This document shows, piece by piece, positions 56,831-64,000 of a stretch of 64,000 bases of DNA. Every line of letters begins with the position of its first letter. The first letter of the stretch is position 1. Source of the stretch: Bradyrhizobium sp. CB1717 (GTDB lineage Bacteria > Pseudomonadota > Alphaproteobacteria > Rhizobiales > Xanthobacteraceae); contig NZ_CP121666.1 in assembly GCF_029714325.1 (NCBI RefSeq), positions 1,116,001 to 1,180,000 of the forward strand, written 5' to 3'. A program made the position numbers and the translations under genes. The notes below the pieces were generated by a model that was given only the letters and a program-made list of their open reading frames with translations, did not search any database and was not told where the DNA came from.

Positions 56831-56918
56831 CGTCATTGCGAGCGAAGCGAAGCAATCCAGAATACCTCCGTGGAGACAGTCTGGATTGCTTCGTCGCAAG
56901 GGCTCCTCGCAATGACGG
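56831..56918. repeat. Intergenic 'cgtcattgcgag' inverted repeat, copy 4
   Basis: cgtcattgcgagcgaagcga to caagggctcctcgcaatgacgg. Lies between two convergent genes. Confidence 0.85.
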
Positions 56919-56933
56919 AGGAGAGAGTGAGCC

Positions 56934-58298
56934 CTACACCCTCACCGGCCCCAGCGCCTCAAAATGCCCGCGCTTTTGCAGCCAGGCCAGCAGCATCAGG
57001 CTCGGGATCGCCACCAGCACGCAGATCACGAAGAACAGCGCCCAGCCCGTCGTCTCCGCAACATAGCCGGCGCCTGACGAGAGATACGTCCGCCCCACCG
57101 CCGCGAGCGCGGTGAGCAGCGCATATTGCGTCGCCGTGTGCAACGGGTTCTGACACAGCGCCGAGAGATAGGCGACGAAGATCACGGTGCCGATCGCGCT
57201 GGTGAAATTCTCGGCGCAGATGGCGAGCGCCAGCGCCCATTGGTTGGTGCCGACCACGGCGAGCCAGGAGAAGGACAAATTGGCCAGCGCCTGCACCACG
57301 CCGCCGATCCAGAGCGAGGTTGCGAGCGAATAGCGCCGCGCGACGAATCCGCCGGCAAAGCCGCCGATCAGCGTTGCGGCAAGGCCCACGCCCTTCACGA
57401 TCGCCGCATAGTCGTTGCGGGTGAAGCCGAGGTCGATCACGAACGGCGCCGTCATCGTGCCGGAGAAGGCGTCGGTGAACTTGAACAGCACCACGAAGGT
57501 AAGTGCCGCGAGCGCGTCCTTGCGCGACAGGAACTCCGAGAAGGCGCCGATCGCCGCATGCAGCACGCGCGTGAACGCAGTCTCTTCTTGCGTCACGGCC
57601 TCGGCCCGCACTGATTGTTCGGGCTCGGTCGCGACCAGCGCCGTGATCGTCCCGATCAGCACCATCGCCGCCATCACCACATAGCCCCACATCCACGCCG
57701 ATGGTCGCGGGATGCCGGTGCCCTCGAAACCCGAGACGATGAACAGTGCGCCCGCGGTCGAGACCAGCATGCCGATGCGATAAGCGGCGACGTAGGCCGC
57801 CATGCCGGCGGCCTGCTCGCTCTCGGGCAGGCTCTCGACGCGGAAGGCATCGACCACGATGTCCTGCGTCGACGACGTCGTCGCCACCAGCAGCGCGCCG
57901 AGCGCAACGTAGAACGGCGAGCGTGCCGGATCGGTCATCGCCAGCAGCACGATCGAGACGATCAGCAGCAATTGCGAGAACACCAGCCAGCCGCGCCGCC
58001 GCCCGAAGGCGCGGGTGAACAACGGCACATGCAGCGCATCCACCAGCGGCGCCCAGAGGAACTTCAGCGTGTAGGGCGTGCCGACCAGCGCGAACAGCCC
58101 GATGGTCTTGAGATCGACCCCTGCCTCGCGCATCCACACCAGCAGCGTCGAGCCCGACAGCGCCAGCGGCAGGCCGGAGGAGAAACCGAGGAACAGCACG
58201 ATCAGCACCCGCGGTTGCAGGTACACGGCAAGGCTCTCGCGCCAGGAGGGCGCAGGGGCGGCAGTCGCGGCGGAGGAGGTCACGTCGGGAGCGGTCAT
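56934..58298 (-). CDS. AmpG-family MFS transporter (muropeptide permease type)
   Basis: 454 residues and about 12-14 transmembrane helices. The first segment LFLGFSSGLPLALSGSTLLVWMREAGVDLKTIG is the AmpG-type signature, and FLWAPLVDAL is the loop 2-3 equivalent. AmpG imports GlcNAc-anhydroMurNAc peptides for cell-wall recycling and links to beta-lactamase induction. Substrate assignment is by family only. Followed by a repeat on both sides. Confidence 0.88.
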   Translation of the reverse strand: MTAPDVTSSAATAAPAPSWRESLAVYLQPRVLIVLFLGFSSGLPLALSGSTLLVWMREAGVDLKTIGLFALVGTPYTLKFLWAPLVDALHVPLFTRAFGRRRGWLVFSQLLLIVSIVLLAMTDPARSPFYVALGALLVATTSSTQDIVVDAFRVESLPESEQAAGMAAYVAAYRIGMLVSTAGALFIVSGFEGTGIPRPSAWMWGYVVMAAMVLIGTITALVATEPEQSVRAEAVTQEETAFTRVLHAAIGAFSEFLSRKDALAALTFVVLFKFTDAFSGTMTAPFVIDLGFTRNDYAAIVKGVGLAATLIGGFAGGFVARRYSLATSLWIGGVVQALANLSFSWLAVVGTNQWALALAICAENFTSAIGTVIFVAYLSALCQNPLHTATQYALLTALAAVGRTYLSSGAGYVAETTGWALFFVICVLVAIPSLMLLAWLQKRGHFEALGPVRV

Positions 58299-58335
58299 GG
58301 GGTGGTGTTAGCAGATTCTGGGCCTGATGCCTCGT

Positions 58336-58471
58336 CTCCCTCTCCCCGTTCTTACGGGGAGAGGGCGGGGTGAGGGGCCTCTCTCCGCGCATGAGGTCGA
58401 GGAGAGACCTGTACCCCCTCACCCGGATCGCAAGAGCGATCCGACCTCTCCCCGCAAGCGGAGAGAGGTAA
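58336..58471. repeat. Intergenic 'ccctctcccc' repeat, copy 3
   Basis: ctccccgttcttacggggag hairpin, gcggggtgaggggcc, then the shared right end cctcacccggatcgcaagag and gatccgacctctccccgcaagc, nearly the same as in copy 2 at 34500-34660. Confidence 0.8.
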
Positions 58472-58476
58472 GCAAT

Positions 58477-59676
58477 TCACTCCCCCGCCTGAAGCTTCCT
58501 TGGAAACAGTTCCGGCGCACCCGTCGTCACCAGCCGTGGCCCTTCCGGCGCGTCGGTCTTGCTGAAATCGAGCTCCTCGATTCTCCCCGCGCGCTTCTCG
58601 ATCTTGTCGGCGGAGATCAGGATCTGGCGGACGTCCTCGTTCGCGTCGGAAAAATGCTTCTGCAGTTTGACCACGCGGTCGCGCAGGCGGCCGAGATCGT
58701 CGCCGAGCTTGATCACCTCGGTCTGGATCTGGTCGGCGGCATCGCGCATGCGCGCGTCCTTCATGATCTGCTGCATCACCTGGATCGCCAGCATCAAGAG
58801 CGAGGGCGACACCAGCACGACGCGGGCGCGATAGGCCTTCTGGATCACGTCGTCGAAGCCGTCATGAATCTCCGCGTAGACGGATTCCGACGGCACGAAC
58901 ATCAGCGCCATCTCCTGGGTCTCGCCGGTGACGAGGTATTTTTCGGCGATGTCGCTGACGTGCTTCATCACGTCGCCGCGCAGCCGCTGCGTGGCCACGC
59001 GCCGCTCCTCGTCGGTGCGGGCGTCGTGCAGTGCCGTCATCGCCTCCAGCGGGAATTTGGCATCGATGCAGAGCGGGCGCTGGTCGGGGAGGAACACGAC
59101 GCAGTCCGGCCTTTTTCCGGTCGAGAGCGTGAACTGAAACTCGTAGGAGCCTTTGGGGAGGCCGTCCTGGACGATCGCCTCCATCCGCGCCTGGCCGAAG
59201 GCGCCGCGCGACTGCTTGTTGGCGAGCACATCGCGCAGGGTCGTCACCTGCGTGGTGAGGTCGGTGAGGTTCTTGTGCGCGTTGTCGATGATGCCGAGCC
59301 GCTCGTGCAGGGCGCGCAGGCTCTCCATGGTGTTGCGGGTGGAATGTTCCATGGACTGGCCGACGCGATGGGTCACCGAATCCAGCCGCTCGTTGACCGC
59401 CCGTGCCATCTCGGCCTGCCGGCCGGCCAGCGCCTGGGTCATGGCGTCGACCCGGCCCGAGGCCTCGCTCTGGGCGCGAAGCACCTGGGCGAGGCGTTCC
59501 TCGAGCTCGTCGGCCCGGATCGCGTGTGCCATGGCGAGTTCCGCGCCGCGCCGCCCGGAGCGCGCGATCACGATTGCAATCACAACCAGCAGGATGAGGA
59601 CGAGCGCACCGAAGCCGATCAGCGCGTCGATGGTGCGCACCGGCCAGTCGCCGAGCATGAAAATGATCTCGTTCAT
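58477..59676 (-). CDS. rmuC: DNA recombination protein RmuC
   Basis: 399 residues from MNEIIFMLGDWPVRTIDALI. An N-terminal transmembrane helix (IGFGALVLILLVVIAIVIA) and a coiled coil (about 50-150) lead to the RmuC nuclease-like domain with GSYEFQFTL, RPLCIDAKFPLEA (the DAKFP motif), EKYLVTGETQEMALMFVPSE and VVLVSPSLLMLAI. It limits inversions at short repeats, a plausible role in a repeat-rich genome. Divergent from def. Confidence 0.93.
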   Translation of the reverse strand: MNEIIFMLGDWPVRTIDALIGFGALVLILLVVIAIVIARSGRRGAELAMAHAIRADELEERLAQVLRAQSEASGRVDAMTQALAGRQAEMARAVNERLDSVTHRVGQSMEHSTRNTMESLRALHERLGIIDNAHKNLTDLTTQVTTLRDVLANKQSRGAFGQARMEAIVQDGLPKGSYEFQFTLSTGKRPDCVVFLPDQRPLCIDAKFPLEAMTALHDARTDEERRVATQRLRGDVMKHVSDIAEKYLVTGETQEMALMFVPSESVYAEIHDGFDDVIQKAYRARVVLVSPSLLMLAIQVMQQIMKDARMRDAADQIQTEVIKLGDDLGRLRDRVVKLQKHFSDANEDVRQILISADKIEKRAGRIEELDFSKTDAPEGPRLVTTGAPELFPRKLQAGE

Positions 59677-59730
59677 GCCAGCCCTTCTAACCGATTCGCT
59701 GCCCGGCGCGAACGAAGAGGGAACGTCATC

Positions 59731-59797
59731 GGTTAATGGTCCCTGAATTTTTATGGTTAACAAAACCTGAAGTTTTATGGTTAGCGGAGGGTTAACG
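59731..59797. promoter_or_regulatory. Tandem CtrA-like boxes between rmuC and def
   Basis: Two near-identical direct repeats, CCTGAATTTTTATGGTTAAC (59742-59761) and CCTGAAGTTTTATGGTTAGC (59766-59785), 24 bp apart, in an AT-rich island. On the minus strand they read TTAACCAT-like, and CTAA-N7-TTAA (59781-59795) resembles the CtrA site TTAA-N7-TTAA. The link to CtrA is inferred. Confidence 0.45.
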
Positions 59798-59847
59798 GGG
59801 TTCCTCACCGCATTGACCGCATCCGGCGCGGGGCTTAAATCGCGGCC

Positions 59848-60375
59848 ATGGCCCTACGAGAAATCATCATCCTGCCCGACAAGCAGCTGCGCCTGGTCTC
59901 CAAGCCGATCGAGAAGGTCACTTCGGAGATCCGCAAGCTTGCCGACGACATGTTCGAGACCATGTACGACGCGCCCGGCATCGGCCTGGCGGCGATCCAG
60001 GTCGCGCAACCCTTGCGCCTGATCACCATGGATCTCGCCAAGCGCGACGAGAACGGCGAGACCAAGCACGAGCCGCGCGTCTTCATCAATCCGGAGATAC
60101 TGGCTTCCTCCGAAGACCTGTCGGTCTACGAGGAGGGCTGCCTGTCGATTCCCGAATATTACGAGGAGGTCGAGCGTCCCGCGAAGGTGCGCGTGCGCTT
60201 CACCGATCTCGACGGCAAGGTCCACGAAGAGGACGCCGAGGGCCTCTACGCCACCTGCATCCAGCACGAGATCGACCATCTCAACGGGGTGCTGTTCGTC
60301 GACTATCTGTCGAAGCTCAAGCGCGACCGCGTGATGAAGAAGTTCGAGAAAGCCGCCAAGCGCGCGGGCGAGTAG
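59848..60375 (+). CDS. def: Peptide deformylase
   Basis: 175 residues. All three motifs are intact: GIGLAAIQ (about 45), EEGCLSIP (about 96) and QHEIDHLNG (about 140), giving the Cys-His-His metal site. It removes the N-formyl group from nascent proteins. First of the def-fmt-truA cluster. A repeat separates it from fmt. Confidence 0.97.
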   Translation: MALREIIILPDKQLRLVSKPIEKVTSEIRKLADDMFETMYDAPGIGLAAIQVAQPLRLITMDLAKRDENGETKHEPRVFINPEILASSEDLSVYEEGCLSIPEYYEEVERPAKVRVRFTDLDGKVHEEDAEGLYATCIQHEIDHLNGVLFVDYLSKLKRDRVMKKFEKAAKRAGE

Positions 60376-60381
60376 GTCTCT

Positions 60382-60470
60382 CGGTCGTTCCGGGGCGATG
60401 CAAGGCATCGAACCCGGAACCTCGAGATTCCGGGTTCGGCTCTTCGAGCCGCCCCGGAATGACTGTTGGT
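60382..60470. repeat. Intergenic 'gtcgttccggggc' inverted repeat, copy 2
   Basis: gtcgttccggggcgatgc to gagccgccccggaatgac with the central cggaacctcgagattccgg palindrome. In the def-fmt gap. Confidence 0.8.
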
Positions 60471-60496
60471 GAATTGCGTCCTTCGCAGGTTTTCTG

Positions 60497-61420
60497 ATGC
60501 CCCTCCGCCTCATCTTCATGGGCACGCCCGATTTCTCCGTGCCGACGCTGCTCGAGCTGGTCGCGCATGGCCATGAGATCGCGGCCGTCTACACCCGCGC
60601 GCCGAAGCCGGGCGGCCGGCGCGGCCTGCAATTGCAGCCGACTCCGGTGGAGGAAGCCGCGCGAAAACTCGGCATTCCCGTGCTGACGCCGAAGACGCTG
60701 AAGACGCCGGAAGCGCTCGAGGAGTTTCGTGCGTTCGATGCCGACGCGGCCGTGGTCGTCGCCTACGGCATGATCCTGCCGCAGACGATCCTCGATGCAC
60801 CGAAGCTCGGCTGCTACAATCTGCACGCTTCGCTGCTGCCGCGCTGGCGGGGCGCCGCGCCCATCAACCGCGCGATCATGGCCGGCGATGCCGAGAGCGG
60901 CGTGATGGTGATGAAGATGGATGTTGGCCTCGACACGGGCGACGTCGCCATGGCCGAGCGCCTTCCAATCACGGACACCATGACCGCGCTCGACCTGCAC
61001 GACCGCCTGTCCCGGCTCGGTGCCGACCTGATGGTGCGGGCGATGGCCGCGCTCGAGCGCGGCGGGCTTCAGCTCAAGAAGCAGAGCGAGGACGGGGTTA
61101 CTTACGCCGCCAAGATCGACAAGGCCGAGGCCCGGATCGACTGGAGCAGGCCTGCGCGCGCGGTGCTGCGCCACATCCACGGCCTGTCGCCATTTCCCGG
61201 CGCCTGGGCCGAGCTCGAGAATGCGCGGGTCAAGATCCTGCGCTGCGAGCTGGCGAAAGGATCGGGCGAACCCGGCGAGGTGCTCGACGACCAGCTCACC
61301 ATCGCCTGCGGCGACGGCGCGATCCGCATCATCGAGCTGCAACGGGAGGGCAAGGGCCGGATGCAGGCCGCGGACTTCGTGCGCGGCGTTCCGCTGAAGG
61401 CCGGCGCGAAATTCATCTGA
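60497..61420 (+). CDS. fmt: Methionyl-tRNA formyltransferase
   Basis: 307 residues. The N-terminus [20 protein letters not shown], the formyl-folate motif [21 protein letters not shown] (with the catalytic Asn-His pair) and the specific C-terminal OB-like domain ([20 protein letters not shown]) are all present. It formylates initiator Met-tRNA, the partner reaction of peptide deformylase encoded just upstream. Confidence 0.97.
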   Translation: MPLRLIFMGTPDFSVPTLLELVAHGHEIAAVYTRAPKPGGRRGLQLQPTPVEEAARKLGIPVLTPKTLKTPEALEEFRAFDADAAVVVAYGMILPQTILDAPKLGCYNLHASLLPRWRGAAPINRAIMAGDAESGVMVMKMDVGLDTGDVAMAERLPITDTMTALDLHDRLSRLGADLMVRAMAALERGGLQLKKQSEDGVTYAAKIDKAEARIDWSRPARAVLRHIHGLSPFPGAWAELENARVKILRCELAKGSGEPGEVLDDQLTIACGDGAIRIIELQREGKGRMQAADFVRGVPLKAGAKFI

Positions 61421-61423
61421 CAC

Positions 61424-61545
61424 TGTCATACCCCGCGCAGGCGGGGTATCCAGTACGCCGAGGCTTCTCGGCTGAATAGAGATGCCTCGGAGTATTGGAT
61501 CGCCCGGTCCAGAGTGCAATTGCACACAAGGCCGGGCGATGACAC
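61424..61545. repeat. Intergenic 'gtcataccccgcgcaggcgggg' repeat, copy 4
   Basis: accccgc-gca-ggcggggt hairpin at the left, gatcgcccggtcc...ggccgggcgatgaca at the right. It ends about 14 nt before the truA start codon. Confidence 0.78.
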
Positions 61546-61558
61546 CACCCGGATTGAG

Positions 61559-62299
61559 ATGCCCCGCTACAAGCTCACCATCGAATATGACGGCGCGCCG
61601 TTCTTCGGCTGGCAGGTGCAGGACACGCTGCCCTCGGTGCAGGGCGCGCTCGAGACTGCGGTGAAGGCGATGACCGGCGCGGATTTGCGGGTGCATGGCG
61701 CCGGCCGCACCGATGCCGGCGTGCATGCGCGCGGCCAGGTCGCGCATGTCGATGTCGAGAAGCAGTTTCCGCCCGGCCGTTTTCGCGACGGGCTCAACGC
61801 GCATCTGCGCCCGCATCCGATTGCGGTGCTGGAAGCCGAGGTCGTGCCTGACACGTTCGAGGCGCGCTTCTCGGCCATCAAGCGCCACTACCGCTATCGC
61901 ATCGTCAACACCCGCGCCAATCTCGCGCTCGACGTCGGCCATGCCTGGCGCGTGCCGCGCAAGCTCGATGCCGAGGCCATGCACGCGGCGGCGCAGCGCC
62001 TGCTCGGCAAGCACGATTTCACCACCTTTCGCGACACCGAGTGCCAGGCCAAATCGCCGGAGAAGACGCTCGACCAGCTCGATGTGATTCGCGACGGCCG
62101 CGAGATCACCGTCATCACCTCGGCGCGCTCGTTCCTGCACAGCCAGGTGCGCTCGATGGTGGGATCGCTGGTGTGGGTCGGCGAGGGCCGCTGGACCGCG
62201 GATGATCTCTCCGCAGCCCTTGCCGCCCGCAACCGCACCGCCTGCGGCATCGTCGCCCCGCCGGATGGGCTGTATCTGATGAAGGTGGATTACGAGTGA
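61559..62299 (+). CDS. truA: tRNA pseudouridine(38-40) synthase
   Basis: 246 residues from [19 protein letters not shown]; the longer frame runs into the repeat. The catalytic Asp is in [40 protein letters not shown] is the conserved C-terminal half. It isomerises U38-40 in the anticodon arm. The usual companion of fmt. The ribosome site is weak (ggattgag). Confidence 0.96.
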   Translation: MPRYKLTIEYDGAPFFGWQVQDTLPSVQGALETAVKAMTGADLRVHGAGRTDAGVHARGQVAHVDVEKQFPPGRFRDGLNAHLRPHPIAVLEAEVVPDTFEARFSAIKRHYRYRIVNTRANLALDVGHAWRVPRKLDAEAMHAAAQRLLGKHDFTTFRDTECQAKSPEKTLDQLDVIRDGREITVITSARSFLHSQVRSMVGSLVWVGEGRWTADDLSAALAARNRTACGIVAPPDGLYLMKVDYE

Positions 62300-62329
62300 G
62301 GCGGGTTACGGGAGCGCTCTCGGACAAAC

Positions 62330-62360
62330 AAAAAAGCCGGCGCTCGCGCGCCGGCTTTTT
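62330..62360. terminator. Bidirectional terminator between truA and atpF
   Basis: A run of A, GCCGGCGC (62336-62343), loop TCGC, GCGCCGGC (62348-62355) and TTTTT. It works for both convergent transcripts. Confidence 0.92.
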
Positions 62361-62380
62361 GATTGATGAAGGCGAGGCCC

Positions 62381-62866
62381 TCAGTTCAGCTTCTGCCGAA
62401 CCTCGTTGATGCCCTTGGCGAGCAGGTCGTCGGCAACCTGGCCCTTGACCGACTGCGACAGGATCGTGGAAGCGGCCTGGACGGCGGCTTCCGCCGCTGC
62501 GGCGCGGACATCGGCCAGCGCCTGGGCCTCGGCGAGCGCGATCTTGCTCTCGGCGGTCTTGGTGCGGCGGGCGACGAAGTCTTCCATCTTCGCCTTGGCC
62601 TCGGTCGCGATGCGCTCGGCTTCGGACTTGGCGTTGGCGATGATGTCGGCCGCCTCGCGCTCGGCGGTGGCACTGCGCGCCTTGTAGTCGGCGAGCACCT
62701 TGGCCGCTTCCTGTTTGAGGCGCGTTGCGTCGTCGAGCTCGGCCTTGATGCGGGCGGCGCGATGATCCAGCGCCGTCATCGCCGACTTGAAGACCCCGAG
62801 ATAGCCGAACACGACCATCAGGACCACGAAGGCGACGGCGACCCAGGTTTCAGGATCGAAGAACAT
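62381..62866 (-). CDS. atpF: F0F1 ATP synthase subunit b
   Basis: 161 residues: one N-terminal membrane helix ([19 protein letters not shown]) and a long Ala/Glu/Lys coiled coil (about 35-140) forming half of the peripheral stalk. Together with the b' subunit upstream it forms the heterodimeric stator found in alphaproteobacteria. Start at ATG 62866, 5 bp after the b' stop. Confidence 0.95.
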   Translation of the reverse strand: MFFDPETWVAVAFVVLMVVFGYLGVFKSAMTALDHRAARIKAELDDATRLKQEAAKVLADYKARSATAEREAADIIANAKSEAERIATEAKAKMEDFVARRTKTAESKIALAEAQALADVRAAAAEAAVQAASTILSQSVKGQVADDLLAKGINEVRQKLN

Positions 62867-62871
62867 CTCGA

Positions 62872-63438
62872 CTAACCCTTCAAGGACGCATCAACGGCGG
62901 CATTGACCGACGCCGCATCCGGAACGACGCCGGTGAGCTGCTGTACGATCTGGCCTGCTGCATCGGCCGCGATGCCGCGGACGTTGCTCATGGCGGTCGT
63001 GCGGGTCGAGGCGATGGTCTTCTCCGCCTCGGCGAGCTTGGCCGCCAGCTGCTCTTCCAGCGCCTTGCGCTCGGCATCCGCCTGCGCATTCGCCTTGTCG
63101 CGGGATTCGTTGCCGATCGCCTGCGCCCGCGAACGCGCCGAAGCGAGCTCGCCTTCATAGGCCTTCAGCGCCGCCTCCGACTGGTCCTTCAGCTTCTGCG
63201 CTTCGGCGAGGTCACCCTCGATCTTGTTCTGACGCGCTTCGATCGCACCGCCGACCTTCGGCAGAGCGAGCTTGGACACGATCACGTAAAGCAGGACGAA
63301 GAAGATCGCGAGCGACACCAGCTGTGAAGCAAAGGTGCTGCTCTCGAACGGCGGAAAGCCGCCGCTGTGATGACCGCCATCGGCTTCGGTGTGGGCACCC
63401 GCCGCCGGTCCTTTTGCCCCGCCATGACTCTCGGCCAT
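62872..63438 (-). CDS. F0F1 ATP synthase subunit b'
   Basis: 188 residues. A Gly/His-rich N-terminal tail is followed by a membrane helix ([22 protein letters not shown]) then [20 protein letters not shown] and a long coiled coil. The KLALPK-x-GG-IE-R start of the helix is the b' (AtpG/AtpF2) signature. Second half of the stator. Confidence 0.94.
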   Translation of the reverse strand: MAESHGGAKGPAAGAHTEADGGHHSGGFPPFESSTFASQLVSLAIFFVLLYVIVSKLALPKVGGAIEARQNKIEGDLAEAQKLKDQSEAALKAYEGELASARSRAQAIGNESRDKANAQADAERKALEEQLAAKLAEAEKTIASTRTTAMSNVRGIAADAAGQIVQQLTGVVPDAASVNAAVDASLKG

Positions 63439-63498
63439 GGAGTACTCCTGTTGCTGTCACGCGCCGCTTCGGATGAAGCGGCGCGAAAGAAGTCGTTC

Positions 63499-63726
63499 TC
63501 AGAAAACGAACAGCAGAAGCAGCGCGATCAGCAGCGAGAAAATGCCGAGCGCTTCGGTCACGGCGAAGCCGAAGATCAGGTTGCCGAACTGGCCCTGAGC
63601 GGCCGACGGGTTGCGGACGGCTGCGGCGAGGTAGTTGCCGAAGATCACGCCCACGCCGACGCCTGCACCGCCCATGCCGATGCACGCGATGCCCGCGCCG
63701 ATAAGTTTTGCTGCTGCCGGATCCAT
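63499..63726 (-). CDS. atpE: F0F1 ATP synthase subunit c
   Basis: 75 residues, a helical hairpin: [22 protein letters not shown], polar loop RNPSAAQGQ, then [20 protein letters not shown] with the proton-carrying Glu58. Forms the c-ring rotor. Confidence 0.96.
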   Translation of the reverse strand: MDPAAAKLIGAGIACIGMGGAGVGVGVIFGNYLAAAVRNPSAAQGQFGNLIFGFAVTEALGIFSLLIALLLLFVF

Positions 63727-63779
63727 TTTAGACTCCTTGGAAGAAAGATTGGGTTGTGGGTGGAAATTCCCCGGACCGC

Positions 63780-64000
63780 TCAGTGTCCCGGATGAATGGC
63801 GTCGTTGAGGTAGATGCAGGTCAGGATCGCAAACACATAGGCTTGCAGGAACGCGACCAGAATCTCGAGGGCGTACAGCGCGACCGTGAGCGCCAGCGGC
63901 AGCACGCCGCCGACCCAGCCGATGGCGCCGAGCGAGAAGCCCAGCATGGCGACGAAGCCCGCGAACACCTTCAGTGCGATGTGGCCGGCCAGCATGTTGG
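63780..64000 (-). CDS. atpB: F0F1 ATP synthase subunit a, C-terminal part (runs off the window)
   Basis: The frame is open to the window edge. Visible is the C-terminal end: [16 protein letters not shown], then a helix with [33 protein letters not shown]. It has the conserved helix-5 LE...AFLQAYVF (Gln and Tyr of the proton half-channel). The gene order a-c-b'-b continues the operon. The N-terminus lies outside. Confidence 0.92.
   Translation of the reverse strand, partial: NMLAGHIALKVFAGFVAMLGFSLGAIGWVGGVLPLALTVALYALEILVAFLQAYVFAILTCIYLNDAIHPGH

Noticed and set aside
60317..62140. 607-codon minus-strand frame over fmt and truA
   Set aside because: Antisense shadow of two conserved tRNA-modification or initiation genes.

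Overview
The window is high-GC alphaproteobacterial chromosome and looks like Bradyrhizobium or a close relative. The protein sequences, the ChvG/ChvI-HprK-PTS-pckA neighbourhood, the split b/b' ATP synthase subunits and several families of imperfect-palindrome intergenic repeats all point that way. It is mostly vertically inherited core genome. The accessory-like part is roughly 1-10 kb. I saw no tRNA, rRNA, CRISPR array, prophage or intact insertion sequence.

Layout. 1-10 kb: stress and secondary-metabolism genes (AHSA1/SRPBCC protein, Asp/Glu racemase, small secreted and membrane proteins, a Tat-type alpha/beta hydrolase, a YafY/WYL regulator with a SnoaL-like gene, a MarR-Bug-O-methyltransferase operon, a second methyltransferase, a CxxCH haem protein). 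A short direct duplication of the racemase/YafY junction brackets about 2.7 kb here. 10-16 kb: lepA, a secreted caspase-YARHG protein translationally coupled to an M15 peptidase, and a GT39-like membrane glycosyltransferase. 16-26 kb: HPr, EIIA-Man, HprK, ChvG and ChvI on the minus strand, then HugZ, a secreted TPR-CHAT protein and pckA on the plus strand. This is a carbon/nitrogen PTS and envelope-stress control block. 26-34 kb: thioesterase, glgP, small proteins, a GIY-YIG pseudogene inside an inverted repeat, a DUF2865 protein, pyrE, GST and a LysE exporter.

34-46 kb: polA (3'-5' exonuclease motifs lost), an acyltransferase-3 protein, UDP-glucose dehydrogenase, hrpB, a retropepsin-like protease and phosphomanno/phosphoglucomutase. 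46-53 kb: a minus-strand HIT-nudC-PfkB kinase-Lrp run, then a minus-strand ABC transporter (binding protein, permease, ATPase) coupled by overlapping stops and starts to an SDR with a non-canonical active site and an enolase-superfamily enzyme. 53-56 kb: SRP 4.5S RNA, dnaX, ybaB, recR. 56-64 kb: a small secreted protein, an AmpG-like MFS carrier, rmuC, the def-fmt-truA cluster, and the F0 ATP synthase genes atpF, atpF', atpE and partial atpB.

Best candidates for something unusual: the caspase-YARHG/M15 pair, with a second caspase-clan (CHAT) secreted protein nearby; the coupled ABC-SDR-enolase operon of unknown substrate; the proofreading-dead Pol I; the GIY-YIG ORF lying between repeat arms; a shared operator for the YafY regulator and the SnoaL gene; and a tandem CtrA-like box between rmuC and def. 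No single clearly new defence or mobile system is visible.
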